A stretch of DNA of 64,000 nt from an uncultured bacterium (GCA_949296425.1 CASFPN010000016.1:58023-122022); one strand, 5' to 3'; positions 42,993 through 52,195 are shown, numbered from the stretch's first letter. The notes: a model not told the origin generated them from the letters alone. Translations and numbers: made by a program.

Positions 42993-43811
42993 TTATGCAA
43001 AAAAATTCAGATAATCAAATAATGCCTGTTCGTCCGGATTTAGATCGTCAATAAGCTTTTTGGTATAAAGCTCTGTAAATATTTCATGAGTTTGAGATAT
43101 TGCAGAATATTCAGATAATTCCTGTCTTACTTTTTTAAATTGTGCAGGAATTTTTTTTCTCGAAAAAGATAATAAGTACGGATGTGTACCATGTAATATT
43201 TCATGCAATGGAACATGTAAATCACTGTTTGTAGAGGTATAGCCTTCCCTCAAAACTTCTTGATATTTATTTAATAAAATTGTTTCATTAGAAAAATGTT
43301 CTCCATTAGCAAACATAAAATCAGAGACAATGACATTTTCAGGAGTTTTTATCCTATTTTTTGAGGCTGTTTCATAAGCTTTTAAAACCTTCTTTGCAAG
43401 ATCTTCATTATCTTTTAATGATACAAATTTACAGCCGTACTGTTCTTTCAAAATATTTTCGATTGCAATAACTTTAGGATTTTTTGAAGGTACATGCAGC
43501 GCTTTTTCTCTGGCAAGAATAAATTTAGCGCGTTGTGCTCTATTGTTATATTGCATTTGCTCCAATTCCAGAGCAACATGTTTTAGTAATTTTTTGGGGT
43601 TTGATTCGCTCTGCAACATGCATCTGCGAAATTCTCGAAACATAGAGTATTCACTTTTAAGCAAAATTTTCGCAAGCTCTACAGGAGTTTTTGCGTTTTC
43701 AATTTGTGTTATCAGATTTTTATCACATACTTTTGACAGTTCTTGAATAAGTTTTTGTTTTTTTGATACAAAATCTTGCGATAAAAAGACTACATTCCTT
43801 TTAAGCTGCAT
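42993..43811 (-). CDS. HEXXH metallopeptidase-like protein behind G10 tract
   Basis: 272 aa as given. PLHEILHGTHPYLLSF holds H203, E204 and H207; a downstream Glu-rich helix (QELSEYSAISQTHEIFTELY) could give the third ligand. No signal peptide seen. Upstream, the frame is open to a G10 tract (43927-43936); with 11 (or 8) G it joins ATG 43993 (GGAGAAATTTA before it), adding MGIEKLVTSLPQLKSLELI, glycines and KLAGGVLKTAKQASKSLKLK. The real start in this phase is unclear (no site near 43811). A secreted or effector role is guessed only from the tract. Confidence 0.75.
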   Translation of the reverse strand: MQLKRNVVFLSQDFVSKKQKLIQELSKVCDKNLITQIENAKTPVELAKILLKSEYSMFREFRRCMLQSESNPKKLLKHVALELEQMQYNNRAQRAKFILAREKALHVPSKNPKVIAIENILKEQYGCKFVSLKDNEDLAKKVLKAYETASKNRIKTPENVIVSDFMFANGEHFSNETILLNKYQEVLREGYTSTNSDLHVPLHEILHGTHPYLLSFSRKKIPAQFKKVRQELSEYSAISQTHEIFTELYTKKLIDDLNPDEQALFDYLNFFA

Positions 43812-43918
43812 AGCAAGAAGTCTCTTTATTCCTTCTTTCCTTGACGGAGTTGTTGGATCTGATATTTTTAATTTTAACGATTTAGACGCTTGTTTAGCGG
43901 TCTTTAATACGCCGCCTG

Positions 43919-43993
43919 CTAATTTGCCCCCCCCCCGATTAGTTCTAAAGACTTTAATTGTGGTAAAGATGTTACTAATTTTTCTATTCCCAT
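43919..43993 (-). CDS. Short leader ORF ended by G10 tract
   Basis: Reads MGIEKLVTSLPQLKSLELI, GGGAN, then stop. With 11 or 8 G the frame continues into the HEXXH protein. AGGAGAAATTTA before the ATG supports translation. Confidence 0.5.
   Translation of the reverse strand: MGIEKLVTSLPQLKSLELIGGGAN
43927..43936 (-). repeat. Homopolymer C10 (G10 on coding strand)
   Basis: Ten C between AATTTG and GATTAG. It is the only tract here not linked to a pseudopilin gene. Confidence 0.95.
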
Positions 43994-44090
43994 TAAATTT
44001 CTCCTTAAAAAATTTCCCCGTATTTATATTAAAAAATTTTTAGAGAATAAATTGCTCTAATTTGATTTCTATTTTACAAATATTCATATA

Positions 44091-44120
44091 AAAAAGACAC
44101 TTTTAAAAAGTGTCTTTTTT
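44091..44120 (-). terminator. Terminator of the small wHTH gene
   Basis: AAAAAGACACTTTT / AAAAGTGTCTTTTTT, downstream of 44145. Confidence 0.85.
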
Positions 44121-44144
44121 AATGATGTCTTTTTTTTCAAAAAA

Positions 44145-44351
44145 CTATTTAAGTCTTACGCTTACAGAAGCACCTTTTTTAGAGATTTCAACTTTGTCTT
44201 CTCTTGCTAACCAGCCAAGACCTAAATCTGCAAAGTTACCTTTAAGATCTAATTCTTTTTTCATTTTAGAGATTGTAGATTCTCCGTTACTGTTCAAATA
44301 GTTGTAAATTTGGCCAGCTGATTGACCGATTTGTTCTTGTAATTCTTGCAT
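44145..44351 (-). CDS. DUF2582-like winged helix protein
   Basis: 68 aa from the second ATG (GGAGGT 5 nt upstream; the first ATG overlaps that site). Pattern QIGQSAGQIYNYLNSNGESTIS, then FADLGLGWLAREDKVEISKKG matches short winged helix proteins of the DUF2582 type; DNA binding is likely. Confidence 0.82.
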   Translation of the reverse strand: MQELQEQIGQSAGQIYNYLNSNGESTISKMKKELDLKGNFADLGLGWLAREDKVEISKKGASVSVRLK

Positions 44352-44507
44352 ACTAACCTCCATGCGTTTACTTGTGTATATTACTTACATCTCCGTTTAT
44401 GTTTATTATAATAGTAGAATGTTTAAAAAAATGCAATAGTTCATTAGGATGAGGACAAAATATTTTTTTTATTGTTTATGTTACAATTTATAATATGAGG
44501 AGTATGA

Positions 44508-47500
44508 ATGTTATTTGATGCAGATTTATCCATAAATAAAACTGATTTACTCGTAAAAAATTATACCGCATTATTGAATAACGGAATAAATTCTTCTGAA
44601 ATTCTCGTTCTTGTTCAAAACTCAAATCTTAAACAAAACTTCATAAATAAAACTCTGGAACTTTTAAAAACTGATTCATTTGAAAAATTAAATGTTCATT
44701 CTTTTTTTTCTCTCGTTTATAACACAATTAACGACAACTGGGCATTTATTGAAAATATAAACCCTTTTACAGATAATCCGACAATTTTACCGAATTTAGC
44801 CGGACTTGAAGTTTCACAATTTTTATTAAAAGACATCTTGAAAGAAATTCCGTTTAAAGGATACAATTCAAAAAAATCTCTTCTTCATCAGATATTCAGG
44901 AGATATTCGCTTATTGTCCAAAATAACTTGACAGATGAGGAGATTGAATGGCGTTCAAGAGTTTTGGGAGAAAGCTTTTCAAATGATGCAAAAAACGCAT
45001 TAAAAAAACTACTCTCTAAAACTCTGGCTTTGAGAGATTTCGATTATCTTCGCCAGAGCCTTGTTTTTAACTACATTTATAAAAACACGGACTATTTCAA
45101 AAATATTAAATATCTGATTTTGGATGACGGAGATGAAATTACACCAATATGTTTTGATTTTATCGAATATTTAACACCGCAGCTAAAGGATGTGTTTATT
45201 GCATTTGATGCAAAGGGGGCAAGCAGGGCAGGATATTTAAGCGCCGATAAAACTGCTGTATGGAAATTTGAAGAACTATTTAATCAAAAAGCCGAAAAAC
45301 TTCAATCGGAAAACCCTCTTTCTCAGGATGCGGAAATAATATTTTCAAATATTACGGAAGGGAAAAAATCAGAACTCAAACATTTTTCGATTCAATCACC
45401 ATCAAAAAGAGCATCTATGATTGAAAGTGCTCTTAAAACTATCAACGAACTTATTTCAAAAAATGTAAAACCTAAGGATATATCAATTATTACGCCCGTT
45501 ATTGATGACATGCTAAAATTTTCATTAAAAGAAAATTTGCATACCGGTTTAATTTTTCTTTCGGGAAGCGAAAAACTTATACAAAACAGACTTGTAAAAT
45601 CAGTGCTTACAATTTTTAAACTAAACAGCGAAATGAAAGTTTCCGAATTTGAACTTCGAGTTGTTTTGTCGGAATTTTTAGGAATACCGGTTAAATATTG
45701 CAAAAATATTTTGGAAAATTTTGAATCAAACGGTAAATTGATTGAATGGGAATTTAATCTAAAAGAGTACTCGGAAAAATATAAAAAATTCAAAGAACTG
45801 ACAGAAAATTTAAAAACAAATTCCTCAAAATTATCTGAGAAAGTTTATGATATTTTTAATGAACTCGCAGAATTTTACGATGTAAATCCCGACGAACTGA
45901 ACAAATTTAATTTTTTCATCAAACAGCTTCAGGAGTTTGAAAATGTTTTGGGTAAAGATTTTGAACCACGTCAAAAAGATATAATAAACCAGATTGAAAA
46001 TTCTATTATTTCAGAAAATCCATACTCAACGCTTGAAATTTTTGACAATGACATTGTAATATCCACCCCCCAAAAAATTATAGACAATCAAATCAAAACC
46101 AAATACCAATTCTGGCTTGATGTTTCAAGCGACGAATGGATTAAAAGCGATACCGGACCTCTGTATAATGCCTGGGTATTTCAGCGGGGCTGGGCAAAAG
46201 ATGAATATACGATTGACGATAACATAGAACTTTCCGCAGATAAAACCGCACGAATCTTAAGAAAACTTACACTTTGCGCTTGTGAGCATATTTTTACATA
46301 TTCAAGCCTTTTTGACGGAAACGGTATTGAAAATTTTGGAGGGATTGAGGAATATATAAAAGTTAATTCAACTGCAGATCAAATTCGCAGCGACGCAGAA
46401 CCCTTTAAAATAATACCAAGAGATGATCAAAAACCAGTACTTGCTTATGAAAACGGAAACTTGGCAATTTCCGCGGTACCGGGAGCGGGAAAAACAACAA
46501 TTCTTCTTGCCTTAATTTTAAAACTTCTTGATAAAGGAATAAATCCGGAAAATATATTTGTTATGACCTATATGGAAAGTGCAGCCAGAAACTTCCGTGA
46601 CAGGATTAAAAACATAAGACAAAATTCATCACAAATCCCTAATATCAGCACAATTCACGGACTTGCACTAAGAATATTAAAAGAAAACGGCAATTTCGAA
46701 AGACTCGGACTTTCTGCCGACTTTGAAATCTGTGACGATACTCAAAGAACAAGAATTATAAGAGAAATTTCAACGAAACTCAAACTAAAGAAAACTGAAA
46801 CGGATGAATTTGACAGAGGGATTTCTGTTTTCAAAATCGGCTGCTGTACAAACAGACCTTTTGAATCAGGTCAAGAATTAAAAACCGATGATAAGAAAGT
46901 TATAAAGTTTCTTGAATTTTTCAATGAATACCGTCAAGTTTTACAAGATTCCAACATGATAGACTATGATGATATGCTTACATCATCAGTCAAACTTCTT
47001 GAAAACAACCCCGATATCCGTGCATACTATCAGGATATCTGCCATTATATCATAGAAGATGAAGCACAGGATTCATCTTCTATTCAGCAGCGTTTGATTA
47101 ATATATTGAGCGGCAAGCATAAAAATCTTATCCGTTGCGGAGACATAAACCAGGCAATTACAACGACTTTCTCCAATGCCGATGTGGAAGGATTCAGAAA
47201 ATTTATACAATCAGAAAATAATGTAAGCATGGACTGTTCGCAGCGATGTACAAAAGATGTATGGACACTTGCCAATAACCTTGTCAAATGGGCGGATACC
47301 AAAAATGAATGCAAAAATGCATTTTATGATATTTTCATGCATCCTGTTGAAGGGAAAAATCCCTTATCTGCGAATGCGTTACATGGCATAATTTTTGAAC
47401 AACCTCTTGAAGAACGTAATTACATATTAAAAGAAATTAAATCAGCACTCTCAAAAGATCCTAAATGCACAATAGGTATACTTTTAAGAAACAATTATCA

Positions 47501-48398
47501 GGTTGCGCAATGGATGAATTTTATTAATAACAGCGGATTAAAAACCATTACACGAAGCGAATCCCTTGAACAAAAATCAATATTCAGGGCAATTTTTGCA
47601 ATTATGCAGATGATAATACACCCATTTGATAACGGAATAATCGCGGATAATTATGAAATTCTTGCGGAAATGGGATTTTATAAACAACGACTGGGACTTG
47701 AAATAAAAAAATTTGAAACTCCTTTTATTGAAAATAATTGTGATGATATTGAAAATCCTTATTTGGCACAATTTTACTGGGATTTAACCTACTGGCTTTC
47801 ATTTGCCCGTCTTACAGCGGATGAGCTCGCCATAAAAATCGGGCTTCATTATTTTTCATCCGAGATTGAAAAATCTAATGTTTATCTTATCTCAACTCTT
47901 ATAAAACGGCTTAGTATGAACTACAAAGATTTTCCAACGCTTGTTGAACGTCTTGGAGAACTTGCCAAAAAACCTTCATTAAGCGGATTTAAATTTTTCT
48001 CTGAAGAGCAAGAAAGCAATAAAGATTATGTTGCAGGAAAAGTTCAGGTGATGACAATGCACAAATCTAAAGGCGATGAATTTGATTACGTATTTATTCC
48101 TGAAATGTCAGAAAAGAATCTCACAATTGATTTTGAACAGATTAAGCTTAAAAATTCAGACTTTACGGAAAATCTAAAACGACTTAATCCTGATTACAAG
48201 CCAAAAACAGAATTTGAGCAGAAACAGGAACTGCTGTGCGAAAACTTAAGATTACTGTATGTCGCAATTACAAGAGCTAAAAAACAGTTGTATTTTACGG
48301 TCAGCAGGAAAGTAAAATCTTTTGAAAAAACAGTTGATATGCAGCCAAGCTTAATATTTTCCGATATATTAGAGAATACGGAGGTCTATAATGAATAG
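44508..48398 (+). CDS. AddB/AddA-like fused helicase
   Basis: 1296 aa. The C-terminal half is a UvrD/RecB-type helicase: Walker A AVPGAGKTT near residue 656, FVMTYMESAARNFRDR, ISTIHGLALRIL, motif II IIEDEAQDSSSIQQRL, GDINQAIT, MTMHKSKGDEFDYVFIP and LRLLYVAITRAKKQLYF. The first 640 residues lack a Walker A and have the layout of the inactivated helicase half of AddB (ILVLVQNSNLKQNFI, NVHSFFSLVY, YLILDDGDEITPICF, WLDVSS). The nuclease follows as a separate gene. The likely role is double-strand-break end processing; the fusion is the notable point. Confidence 0.8.
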   Translation: MLFDADLSINKTDLLVKNYTALLNNGINSSEILVLVQNSNLKQNFINKTLELLKTDSFEKLNVHSFFSLVYNTINDNWAFIENINPFTDNPTILPNLAGLEVSQFLLKDILKEIPFKGYNSKKSLLHQIFRRYSLIVQNNLTDEEIEWRSRVLGESFSNDAKNALKKLLSKTLALRDFDYLRQSLVFNYIYKNTDYFKNIKYLILDDGDEITPICFDFIEYLTPQLKDVFIAFDAKGASRAGYLSADKTAVWKFEELFNQKAEKLQSENPLSQDAEIIFSNITEGKKSELKHFSIQSPSKRASMIESALKTINELISKNVKPKDISIITPVIDDMLKFSLKENLHTGLIFLSGSEKLIQNRLVKSVLTIFKLNSEMKVSEFELRVVLSEFLGIPVKYCKNILENFESNGKLIEWEFNLKEYSEKYKKFKELTENLKTNSSKLSEKVYDIFNELAEFYDVNPDELNKFNFFIKQLQEFENVLGKDFEPRQKDIINQIENSIISENPYSTLEIFDNDIVISTPQKIIDNQIKTKYQFWLDVSSDEWIKSDTGPLYNAWVFQRGWAKDEYTIDDNIELSADKTARILRKLTLCACEHIFTYSSLFDGNGIENFGGIEEYIKVNSTADQIRSDAEPFKIIPRDDQKPVLAYENGNLAISAVPGAGKTTILLALILKLLDKGINPENIFVMTYMESAARNFRDRIKNIRQNSSQIPNISTIHGLALRILKENGNFERLGLSADFEICDDTQRTRIIREISTKLKLKKTETDEFDRGISVFKIGCCTNRPFESGQELKTDDKKVIKFLEFFNEYRQVLQDSNMIDYDDMLTSSVKLLENNPDIRAYYQDICHYIIEDEAQDSSSIQQRLINILSGKHKNLIRCGDINQAITTTFSNADVEGFRKFIQSENNVSMDCSQRCTKDVWTLANNLVKWADTKNECKNAFYDIFMHPVEGKNPLSANALHGIIFEQPLEERNYILKEIKSALSKDPKCTIGILLRNNYQVAQWMNFINNSGLKTITRSESLEQKSIFRAIFAIMQMIIHPFDNGIIADNYEILAEMGFYKQRLGLEIKKFETPFIENNCDDIENPYLAQFYWDLTYWLSFARLTADELAIKIGLHYFSSEIEKSNVYLISTLIKRLSMNYKDFPTLVERLGELAKKPSLSGFKFFSEEQESNKDYVAGKVQVMTMHKSKGDEFDYVFIPEMSEKNLTIDFEQIKLKNSDFTENLKRLNPDYKPKTEFEQKQELLCENLRLLYVAITRAKKQLYFTVSRKVKSFEKTVDMQPSLIFSDILENTEVYNE

Positions 48399-49053
48399 TT
48401 TTTCACCAAACATGCTAAAAACCTTCAAAACTTGCCCTCAAAAGTATTATTTTAAATATATACAAAAAATCTCTATGCCGCAAAAAAGTTCATTTTTCGA
48501 AAAAGGGAAAAAAGTTCATGCTCTTGCAAATTACTATCTGAGAAGGGACAACATTGGCAGACTTGAACAAGCTTTAAACGCTGATGAAATGCAAGTATGG
48601 AATACACTCAAGCAAAATAAATTTTTTCAAATGACTTATGTAAACTCGGAATATAATTTATCATGCAAAATAAAAGATTACTGGATCGGCGGGCGTTTAG
48701 ACGCTTTAATGAAAAGTACTACCTCGGGCAACTTAGTAGAGAATTATTATATTCTTGATTACAAAACCGGTTCAATTCCGCAAAATCCTGAATATGATTA
48801 TCAGACAATGGTATATCTATTGTGCACATCAAAACTATTAAAAAATAGTATTGACAAATACAATATCAAATTCGTGTACATTGATTTAAAAAATAATCAA
48901 AATTGCATAATTGATTTTACTCCTGAAAAAGAAATTGAATACGAAAAAAGAATAATTGAGACTTGCGAGAAAATAACAAATACACAATTTCCCGATGAAA
49001 TTGTACATTCAAAAATATGTGATTTTTGTGAATACAAAAAAATTTGTATTTAA
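48391..49053 (+). CDS. PD-(D/E)XK nuclease with Fe-S Cys motif
   Basis: 220 aa; overlaps the helicase gene by 8 bp (GGAGG before ATG), so translationally coupled. Motifs: SPNMLKTFKTCPQKYYF (first Cys), GRLDALM, ILDYKTG (catalytic D..DYK), QTMVYLL, and a C-terminal C-x2-C-x5-C in ICDFCEYKKICI, the 4Fe-4S set of AddB/Cas4-type RecB nucleases. It completes the helicase-nuclease of the upstream gene. Confidence 0.88.
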   Translation: MNSFSPNMLKTFKTCPQKYYFKYIQKISMPQKSSFFEKGKKVHALANYYLRRDNIGRLEQALNADEMQVWNTLKQNKFFQMTYVNSEYNLSCKIKDYWIGGRLDALMKSTTSGNLVENYYILDYKTGSIPQNPEYDYQTMVYLLCTSKLLKNSIDKYNIKFVYIDLKNNQNCIIDFTPEKEIEYEKRIIETCEKITNTQFPDEIVHSKICDFCEYKKICI

Positions 49054-49062
49054 AATCAGGCG

Positions 49063-49988
49063 TTATTCCATCAAATATTTAGCAGAACAACAGGCTCCTG
49101 AGATGGCTTTATCACTTGCCGGGCCACCCATAATATAATTGGCAGACTTTACTCCCTTATCTTTTCCGCATTCACATATTTTACTTGCATAAGGGCCATT
49201 GTCAAAGCTGTCATCCACACCTAATGCTTGTATATAATATCTTCCCGGTTCTGAAACAACATGTATAACAAAAACATCCCGACCAAATTGATTCGGTCCA
49301 TTATTAAAATTGTTTACATCTACAACTATCCAAGGGCCTTCATGACTTTGTCCTAAATAAATTGCAGCACCGTCAGATAACAGTAGAGCCAACCTGGAAA
49401 AATTATATGCAGATATACTATTACCGGAATTCGGGGAATCTCCAAGAGCTTTGTAACGACTATATATACCTGCAGTTCCTGACCATTTATATTTTATATT
49501 CCAGCTTGAATAATGAGCATAATTATCACATAGTCTATCTTGGGTTACATTTGATACATTTGAACGTCCGCAATAATCGACAACTCTTAATTTTTTTGTA
49601 ATGCGTCTACAAATTCATCTGTGTAACCTTGCCCGTAACAACTGCCGCCTGAATTGTTCGTTTGACATACCGCAATTCCGTCAGCGACTACTTCATTAAA
49701 CGCGTTGCTTATGACAGAGTATTCCTTTTTCCATTTGGCAATATTTTGCTTATCCTGTATCTTTGATATTACTGTCGATAACGTCATAGCCGCAACAACA
49801 CCTATAATACCGAGGGTGACTAGGACCTCTGCCAATGTAAACGCGCATTTGCGCTGCTTGTTCGATAGGGCTGCGTGCGCAGCACCTTTTGCAAGGGTAA
49901 AGACGTATTTGTGTTGACTGACCGGCAGACCTACGTGCGCAGCACCCTTTACAAGGGTAAAGACGGATTTGCGTTGGCTGACCGGCAT
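49063..49988 (-). pseudogene. Pseudopilin-like gene with A7 frameshift and repeat-expanded leader
   Basis: N-terminal frame: leader with modules RKSVFTLVKGAAH, YVFTLAKGAAH and RKCAFTLAEV, then LVTLGIIGVVAAMTL; it stops at 49587 after FVDALQKN. The C-terminal frame has WIVVDVNNFNNGPNQFGRD and ends YLME at 49063. Adding one A to the A7 run about 49592-49598 joins the two through KLRVVDYCGRSNVSNVTQDR. Upstream the frame is open to a G10 tract, which needs 9 or 12 G. Whether the A7 change is real or an error is unknown. It faces the nuclease gene. Confidence 0.75.
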
Positions 49989-50009
49989 ATCTACGTGCGT
50001 AGCACCCCT
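49861..50009 (-). repeat. 60-bp in-frame tandem repeat in pseudopilin leader
   Basis: About 2.5 units exactly 60 bp apart (49861, 49921, 49981), with AAGGGTAAAGACG(T/G)ATTTG and TACGTGCG(C/T)AGCACCC blocks. Each adds 20 residues with a CAFTLAEV-like motif. A fainter fourth copy (GTAAACGCGCATTTGCG) leads into the true FTLAE core. Confidence 0.88.
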
Positions 50010-50082
50010 CTCCCGGGAAATTGTTACGATACTTCTTACTGCCTTAGTGACATAGTATCTTACGAGATTTAAATAGCTTGAC
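50007..50082. repeat. Dispersed leader repeat, copy 3
   Basis: CTCTCCCGGGAAATTGTTACGATAC to TAAATAGCTTGAC, related to 17171-17258 and 19797-19885. It is stop-free in the pseudopilin frame. Confidence 0.8.
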
Positions 50083-50109
50083 TTCCTGACATCTAATCCT
50101 CTGCCTAGC

Positions 50110-50157
50110 TCAGGAGTGCCCCCCCCCCAGTTTACATTTCTTTATAATCTTTTTCAT
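50110..50157 (-). CDS. Short leader ORF ended by G10 tract
   Basis: Reads MKKIIKKCKLGGGHS then TGA. Near-duplicate of the leader at 19961 (MKKIVKNCEL). Because the preceding codon is CTG, this locus needs 9 or 12 G to join the pseudopilin frame, unlike the other five. Confidence 0.5.
   Translation of the reverse strand: MKKIIKKCKLGGGHS
50119..50128 (-). repeat. Homopolymer C10 (G10 on coding strand)
   Basis: Ten C between CAGGAGTG and AGTTTAC. Phase differs from the other tracts (needs -1 or +2). Confidence 0.95.
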
Positions 50158-50296
50158 AAATCTGACCTCACTTTTCTGCAACATATTTATTATAACATAC
50201 ATATTATATAACATAAACTTAAACAAATATTTTTGTAATATACTAGCAAAAAAATTTTTTATCGTTTTTACTATAATTAACCAAAAAGGAAATTTT

Positions 50297-50821
50297 ATGT
50301 CTGCAAATTATCCGCAAATTAACCCTAATATGACTTACATTTCACCGTCAGCATCTAAAAAACGAAAAGCAGGTGCAACAATATTCGGCGGCATGCTTGG
50401 AATGACAGCTTATTATATTCCGGTTACTAAAGATGAATTTGTCAACAAGGCGTTTAAACTCACAAAAGATGAAGCAAATTCCCAAATATCCGCATTGACT
50501 CAAGCCGTAAAAGAAATAGAAAAGAATGCACTCTCAAGCGAAAGTAAAATGATTCTTCAGGAAATGGGCGTAAATGCAGATATTTATGAAATTACACAAA
50601 AATGCATGGATATTGACCAAAAAGTTTCCGCTCCAGATTCTGTCAAAAACTTAAAAACATATTTCAGCAACAATTTTAAAAATTTCAAGAAAAATCCGCA
50701 TTTAATGGATAATAATTGTGCAGATGCTCTTAAAGCAGTAAAATGGACCAAATTTAAATGGGGAATGGGAATAGGTGCCGCACTCGGGCTTGCATTAAGT
50801 CTTATATCAAGCAGGGATTAA
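50297..50821 (+). CDS. Unknown protein with hydrophobic segments
   Basis: 174 aa. AAAGGAAAT before ATG. Hydrophobic Gly-rich segments near the start (AGATIFGGMLGMTAYYI) and end (GMGIGAALGLALSLI), and a helical centre. Similar style to the unknown genes at 28.2 kb. It overlaps the convergent DUF429-like gene by 15 bp. Confidence 0.72.
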   Translation: MSANYPQINPNMTYISPSASKKRKAGATIFGGMLGMTAYYIPVTKDEFVNKAFKLTKDEANSQISALTQAVKEIEKNALSSESKMILQEMGVNADIYEITQKCMDIDQKVSAPDSVKNLKTYFSNNFKNFKKNPHLMDNNCADALKAVKWTKFKWGMGIGAALGLALSLISSRD

Positions 50822-51433
50822 TGATTTTGGTTTGCTTACAAAATCTATAACGTCAAAATCCTTAAATGTAGATATTCTTTTTATGTTATCAGGATGTTGA
50901 AAGTTTTCTTTTGCAAGTATCGCACCAGTTATAGCTTCCAATTGCGACATTGGCATCATATTAGCAGGCAGATTAAATCCGTATTCAAGCCTCAACATTT
51001 GCTGCAGATACTTGCAATCAGCAGGAGAACGTTCCTTATAGCAAGAATTTAAATTCATACTCTGACGTGTCAGATACAACTCAAAGCGGTTAATTTCAAT
51101 TCCCTTTTCCGCAAGAGATTTAAAATACTCACATCCGCGGGTAGAATATCTTTGAGTCCATCCGTCACGATTCGGCATTAAGGAGTTTGTCGCAACCAGT
51201 TGATAAGGTTTGCCGAGTATTCTCCATTTACCGTTAAGCATTGTCCTATCCCAGACAAGCGAAACACAAATTTTTGAATACTTTAAGGAAGAATAATTGT
51301 CAAAAAAATGCATAACATCGTTCATTGTATACAATTTATCTATATATATAAGATTATTAAAATCATCTATAACGGCCACACCTGAATCAACTCCCGAAGA
51401 AGCCGCAAGCGAAAGGCCTATATAATAATTCAT
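50807..51433 (-). CDS. DUF429-like protein
   Basis: 208 aa. N-terminal YYIGLSLAASSGVDSGVAVIDDF, CVSLVWDRTMLNGKWR, TNSLMPNRDGWTQRY and YLQQMLRLEYGF, SQLEAITGAILA fit the DUF429 (RNase H-like) pattern. Starts 9 nt after the map stop (AAGGAG within it), so part of the adk-map unit. Confidence 0.65.
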   Translation of the reverse strand: MNYYIGLSLAASSGVDSGVAVIDDFNNLIYIDKLYTMNDVMHFFDNYSSLKYSKICVSLVWDRTMLNGKWRILGKPYQLVATNSLMPNRDGWTQRYSTRGCEYFKSLAEKGIEINRFELYLTRQSMNLNSCYKERSPADCKYLQQMLRLEYGFNLPANMMPMSQLEAITGAILAKENFQHPDNIKRISTFKDFDVIDFVSKPKSLIPA

Positions 51434-51442
51434 GACTTCTCC

Positions 51443-52195
51443 TTACACCATCAATTGAGTAATAATCAACGGTTCATCATCAGTTGCAAGTACGGTATGT
51501 TCAAAATGAGCAGAAGGCATTTTATCCGTTGTACTTACAGTCCATTCATCATCGGCAACTACAACTTCATCACCGCCTAAATTAAGCATAGGTTCAATAG
51601 CAATTGCATAACCCTGTTTAATTAAAGTATGGTCACCGACTTTGTAATTGAACAAAAACGGTTCTTCATGCATTTCATGTCCGACCCCATGCCCGCCGTA
51701 TTGTCTTACAATACCAAGTTTTTCTCTTATAGCAACAGCTTCCACCGCACCTGAGATATCATCCAAAACATTGCCGGCTCTCATTTGAGCAATCCCTGCA
51801 AAAAGCGCTTCTTCGGTAGCTTTCAGCAATCTCTGACACTCATTGCTTATTTCCCCGACAGGATAAGTCCATGCGCCGTCGCCGACCATACCGGCGTATG
51901 TTGCACCGACATCAATACTGATAATATCGCCTTCCTTAACTTTTACATCTTCATGCGGTATTCCGTGTACAACTTGTTCATTTATGGAAGCACAAATAGA
52001 TCCGGGGAAGCCGTTATACCCTAAAAATGTAGGAACAGCCCGTTCTTTTCTTATAATATCGTGTGCAATACTGTCTAACTCTTTTGTACTTATGCCTGGT
52101 TCAATCACTTCTCTCATCTTTTGATGGACAAGAGCAACAATATGCCCTGCATGACGCATTCTTTTAATTTCATCACGTGATTTTCGCTTTATCAT
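51443..52195 (-). CDS. map: Methionine aminopeptidase, type I
   Basis: 250 aa from the ATG with AAAGAGG upstream; an upstream frame opening lacks support. Metal ligands lie in SIDVGATYAGMVGDGAWT (D,D), GHGVGHEMHEEP (H), FEHTVLAT (E). Removes the initiator Met. Order adk-map matches ribosomal-cluster ends. Confidence 0.95.
   Translation of the reverse strand: MIKRKSRDEIKRMRHAGHIVALVHQKMREVIEPGISTKELDSIAHDIIRKERAVPTFLGYNGFPGSICASINEQVVHGIPHEDVKVKEGDIISIDVGATYAGMVGDGAWTYPVGEISNECQRLLKATEEALFAGIAQMRAGNVLDDISGAVEAVAIREKLGIVRQYGGHGVGHEMHEEPFLFNYKVGDHTLIKQGYAIAIEPMLNLGGDEVVVADDEWTVSTTDKMPSAHFEHTVLATDDEPLIITQLMV

Noticed and set aside
43927..43936. Programmed frameshift with a fixed +1 rule at all G10 tracts
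   Set aside because: The 50.1-kb tract needs a different shift (9 or 12 G) from the other five, so one fixed slippage rule does not fit all six.
49861..50009. CRISPR array
   Set aside because: Unit is 60 bp with no separate spacer and repeats are imperfect and in frame; no cas genes.
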